Below, piece by piece: positions 32,128 to 34,444 of a DNA stretch of 34,444 nucleotides. Under the pieces are notes generated by a model. That model ran no database searches. It had not been told where the DNA came from and worked only from the letters and a program-made list of their open reading frames with translations. Where the stretch lies: positions 1 to 34,444 of the forward strand of contig JAOALB010000274.1 of NCBI GenBank assembly GCA_025331125.1, given 5' to 3'. A program made the translations under genes and the position numbers. Numbering within the stretch: position 1 is the first letter of the stretch; each line of letters opens with the position of its first letter. This stretch comes from Mycogone perniciosa. Its lineage: Eukaryota > Ascomycota > Sordariomycetes > Hypocreales > Hypocreaceae.

Positions 32128-34444
32128 AAGGAGCGGAATGACAGTGTGCAGATGTCCAAAAAGTCTTGGAGTTACGTATTTGGATTCATTTTGATACCCT
32201 GGGTCGGTGGCCTCCTGCATGACACAACCGACTCGAAGTCATGTATTTCTTCTCCTTCTTCTCCCCCTTCATTTTCTCTTGGGAACACTAGTCTTGGACA
32301 AGGAACTGGTAAACACATTTATGTTGAAATGGTAATTCTTTCAATGTGCAAACTGGACTATTTATTCTGGTCTTCGTGGTTTGGACTTGTGTACGTTCTG
32401 TGGTGAGAGTCGAGGATGAGACAGGACCTACCAAAACGACACTGGACAAATACTACCATAGCCACGCGTCGGCTTACCACTCTACCTGGGTGAAAAGTAC
32501 TACTACTAGTTTCTCCAGCTTCGAGCTCTTGCTTACTCGGTCCCCACGGGGCTAAGCAATCGTGCTGACGTTCTCCCCGACGACCATCGTCGTAGTAAGC
32601 GGGAGGAAATGACAATACGACGAGCTAGTGTCAAGTTGGGCCTCTGAATTGCAGTATGTTTATCTAACCGGCGACAATTCGGGCTGATTATAAAGAGAAA
32701 TGCGTGTATAATTATATATAGGCTAGCATTCATTATAGCTATTATGGATGGGTTTCACTTATTTACCCGGATGCGGAGGAAATGATGAAACCTCCCGGGA
32801 CATCTTCATAGGGCTGACCTTTCACAATGCTTTCATTGGATACATTGACAAAAGTAATGTTGTAGATCTGGTCCTTCGTATCTCATTCACTTTTGGAGCC
32901 GGATAGAGTATCTACTAGCCTCATTGAGAGATATACGGGGGGAAATGCCGTGATCGCGAAGAGCGTGATCCACATTTGTGTAAAAGCCGCGGCAGTTATC
33001 ATTCTAGGTAGGTAGGCATACAATGAAGCTAAGACAAGCATACCTTTTGGCAGCGACTGGCAAACAGCCAGAAAGTCACAAGGACACCATTTTTGTGCCG
33101 CAAAGGCCCCATCCAAATGCCTGAAAGCACACCAGTGAACTCCAGATGTGGCATACGAGTTCATCTACGGAGTACACTGACTGACATAAGATGAATCAGC
33201 TAAAACCTGGAAGACGATACTCGAATTCACTACGAAAAGCCGCCGTTGTTCATCACTTCTAGGTTCAACGATACTGCAGTCCCATGACTCCAATGGGGGT
33301 GCTGATTGCCGAACGGTATCGGCTCAGGGTGGGAGGTGAGGCCAAGATGTTGGTTAGCTTCCGATCAGCGTTCAAAATGAGAATGGGAGGTCGCCTATCA
33401 AGGTAAGTAGACCGCGGAAAGCAAAAATAAGCTATCCATGGAGATGTCGGCTTTCAGATATTGTAATCGTAAAGGCAGGTCTAACCTGAGAATGCTTCAC
33501 CAGGCCTTCGACGTTCATGAACCGTATAAATCACTAATGCATATGGACTGGAAATCGGGCGGCTAGAACGCAATAGAAGCTTGGCCTTTCTGTCTGGAGC
33601 CTTTCCTTCGACCTCCAGTGCCACGGCTCATACAACGATGCGTCTTCATTAACGATGATATCACCTGCACGATCTGACATATCAGATCCCACTTAACTCC
33701 GCGGCAATGTGACGGTGTGGCCGTTATAGCTTAAAATTCTTAGATGCTTCTTAGCTTCGGCACGAATTAGATAGGTCGCTTTCCTGAACAGGCAGCTCCA
33801 GATTCGTCCTGTGAGATTAATCTTGGTACAACTTACGGTGATGAGATGATAATCCCAATTAGTTGATATAGAATTTTGTTCACTTTCCTTCTTCTATCTA
33901 TCCACGTATCCCGTATTACCGTTAGATCGGAGGCCCACTAACTAGGTTGACCCAGTTGAAGCCTCGACGATTAAGGTCAAGGCGTTTTGTTCGATATGCA
34001 GGACATTGATGGTTCAGCACAGCGGTATTTTCTTCTTCGTCCTTTCTTATTTTTTTTCATGTGCCACGAGACGTCGGAGGAGGCTTTAGAACAGCCGTGC
34101 GCGCTCATGTACTGATGCACTCGAAATGCACAGCAAACCACGGACATGTCTTGTCAGAGGCACTTGAACCTTGATGTCTTGTCCACAAAGTCAGTGCGTC
34201 ACGGAGATGCTTCCCACCGAGGGAGGGACTGGACACTGCCAATGAATGCAGCTGACACGCCTCCCAAGTGACGGCAGTGGCGCGCGCTGATTGATAATAG
34301 CTGCCGAGAATATAGAGGAGAGACGTCTTTCGCTGGCTGATTAACGATAAAACAAGCTTCTTTTTTTCTCCTATAGACAAGACTACTAAGGTCACCCAGG
34401 TGAGGAGAATGGGCTGCGTATCAAAACGCGGGGGAGGGGGAGGG
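32128..34444. other. gene-poor stretch to the window end
   Basis: No conserved protein is recognised. A minus-strand frame at 32883-33164 contains a hydrophobic segment, with an intron-like GTATGC...CTAG inside it, but neither the spliced nor the unspliced reading resembles a family I know. TACGGAGTA is at 33166-33174. Any gene continuing beyond 34444 cannot be seen. Confidence 0.5.

Noticed and set aside
32883..33164. Minus-strand frame with hydrophobic stretch, possible transporter fragment
   Set aside because: The hydrophobic part overlaps an intron-like segment border and neither frame matches a known transporter family.
34105..34395. 96-aa minus-strand frame near the window end
   Set aside because: No motif, no splice signals that extend it, and no neighbouring conserved sequence.

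Overview
The window looks like chromosomal DNA of a filamentous ascomycete, most likely family Aspergillaceae (Aspergillus/Penicillium type). The reasons are compact genes with 52-118 nt GT...AG introns carrying CTGAC/CTAAC-like branch sites, long gene-free spacers, and protein families typical of Eurotiales: an NrtA-type nitrate transporter, an SskB-type HOG-pathway MAPKKK, a Kre9/KNH-type GPI protein and an expanded-family Hsp70-like ATPase. No rRNA, tRNA, CRISPR or intact transposon was recognised.

Layout. 1-3127 is gene-free but carries candidate NirA and AreA sites for the nitrate transporter gene (3128-4740, +). 6108-6921 (-) is a Ser/Thr-rich GPI-anchored wall protein. 9664-11257 (+) is a Swd3/WDR5-like WD40 protein with an unusual arginine/serine-rich N-terminus. 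About 11690-13799 (-) is a decayed Hsp70-like pseudogene. 15955-16923 (+) is a basic, Pro/Ser-rich disordered protein. 17792-19310 (+) is a secreted Thr/Ser-rich mucin-like protein with periodic Asp-Asp-Cys motifs. 20156-21295 (+) is NAD-dependent methylenetetrahydrofolate dehydrogenase (Mtd1). 21826-22508 (-) is cytidine deaminase. 23264-27377 (-) is the SskB-like MAPKKK. From 27.4 kb to the end the sequence is gene-poor. The only well-supported gene there is a 54-residue, eight-cysteine protein at 31963-32127 with its own TATA box and a 5'-UTR intron.

The genes do not form one pathway or cluster. Most are housekeeping or signalling genes (nitrate uptake, chromatin/WD40, one-carbon metabolism, pyrimidine salvage, osmotic-stress MAPK, cell wall) separated by accessory-like sequence. 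There is no nitrite or nitrate reductase gene next to the nitrate transporter.

The most striking feature that genes do not explain is a dispersed 9-bp motif, TACTCCGTA/TACGGAGTA. It occurs 11 times, always between genes, once as a perfect inverted repeat, and has sister variants of the form TACTTCGTA. Intron boundaries were placed by eye from frame, splice consensus and remembered family conservation. No database search was run.
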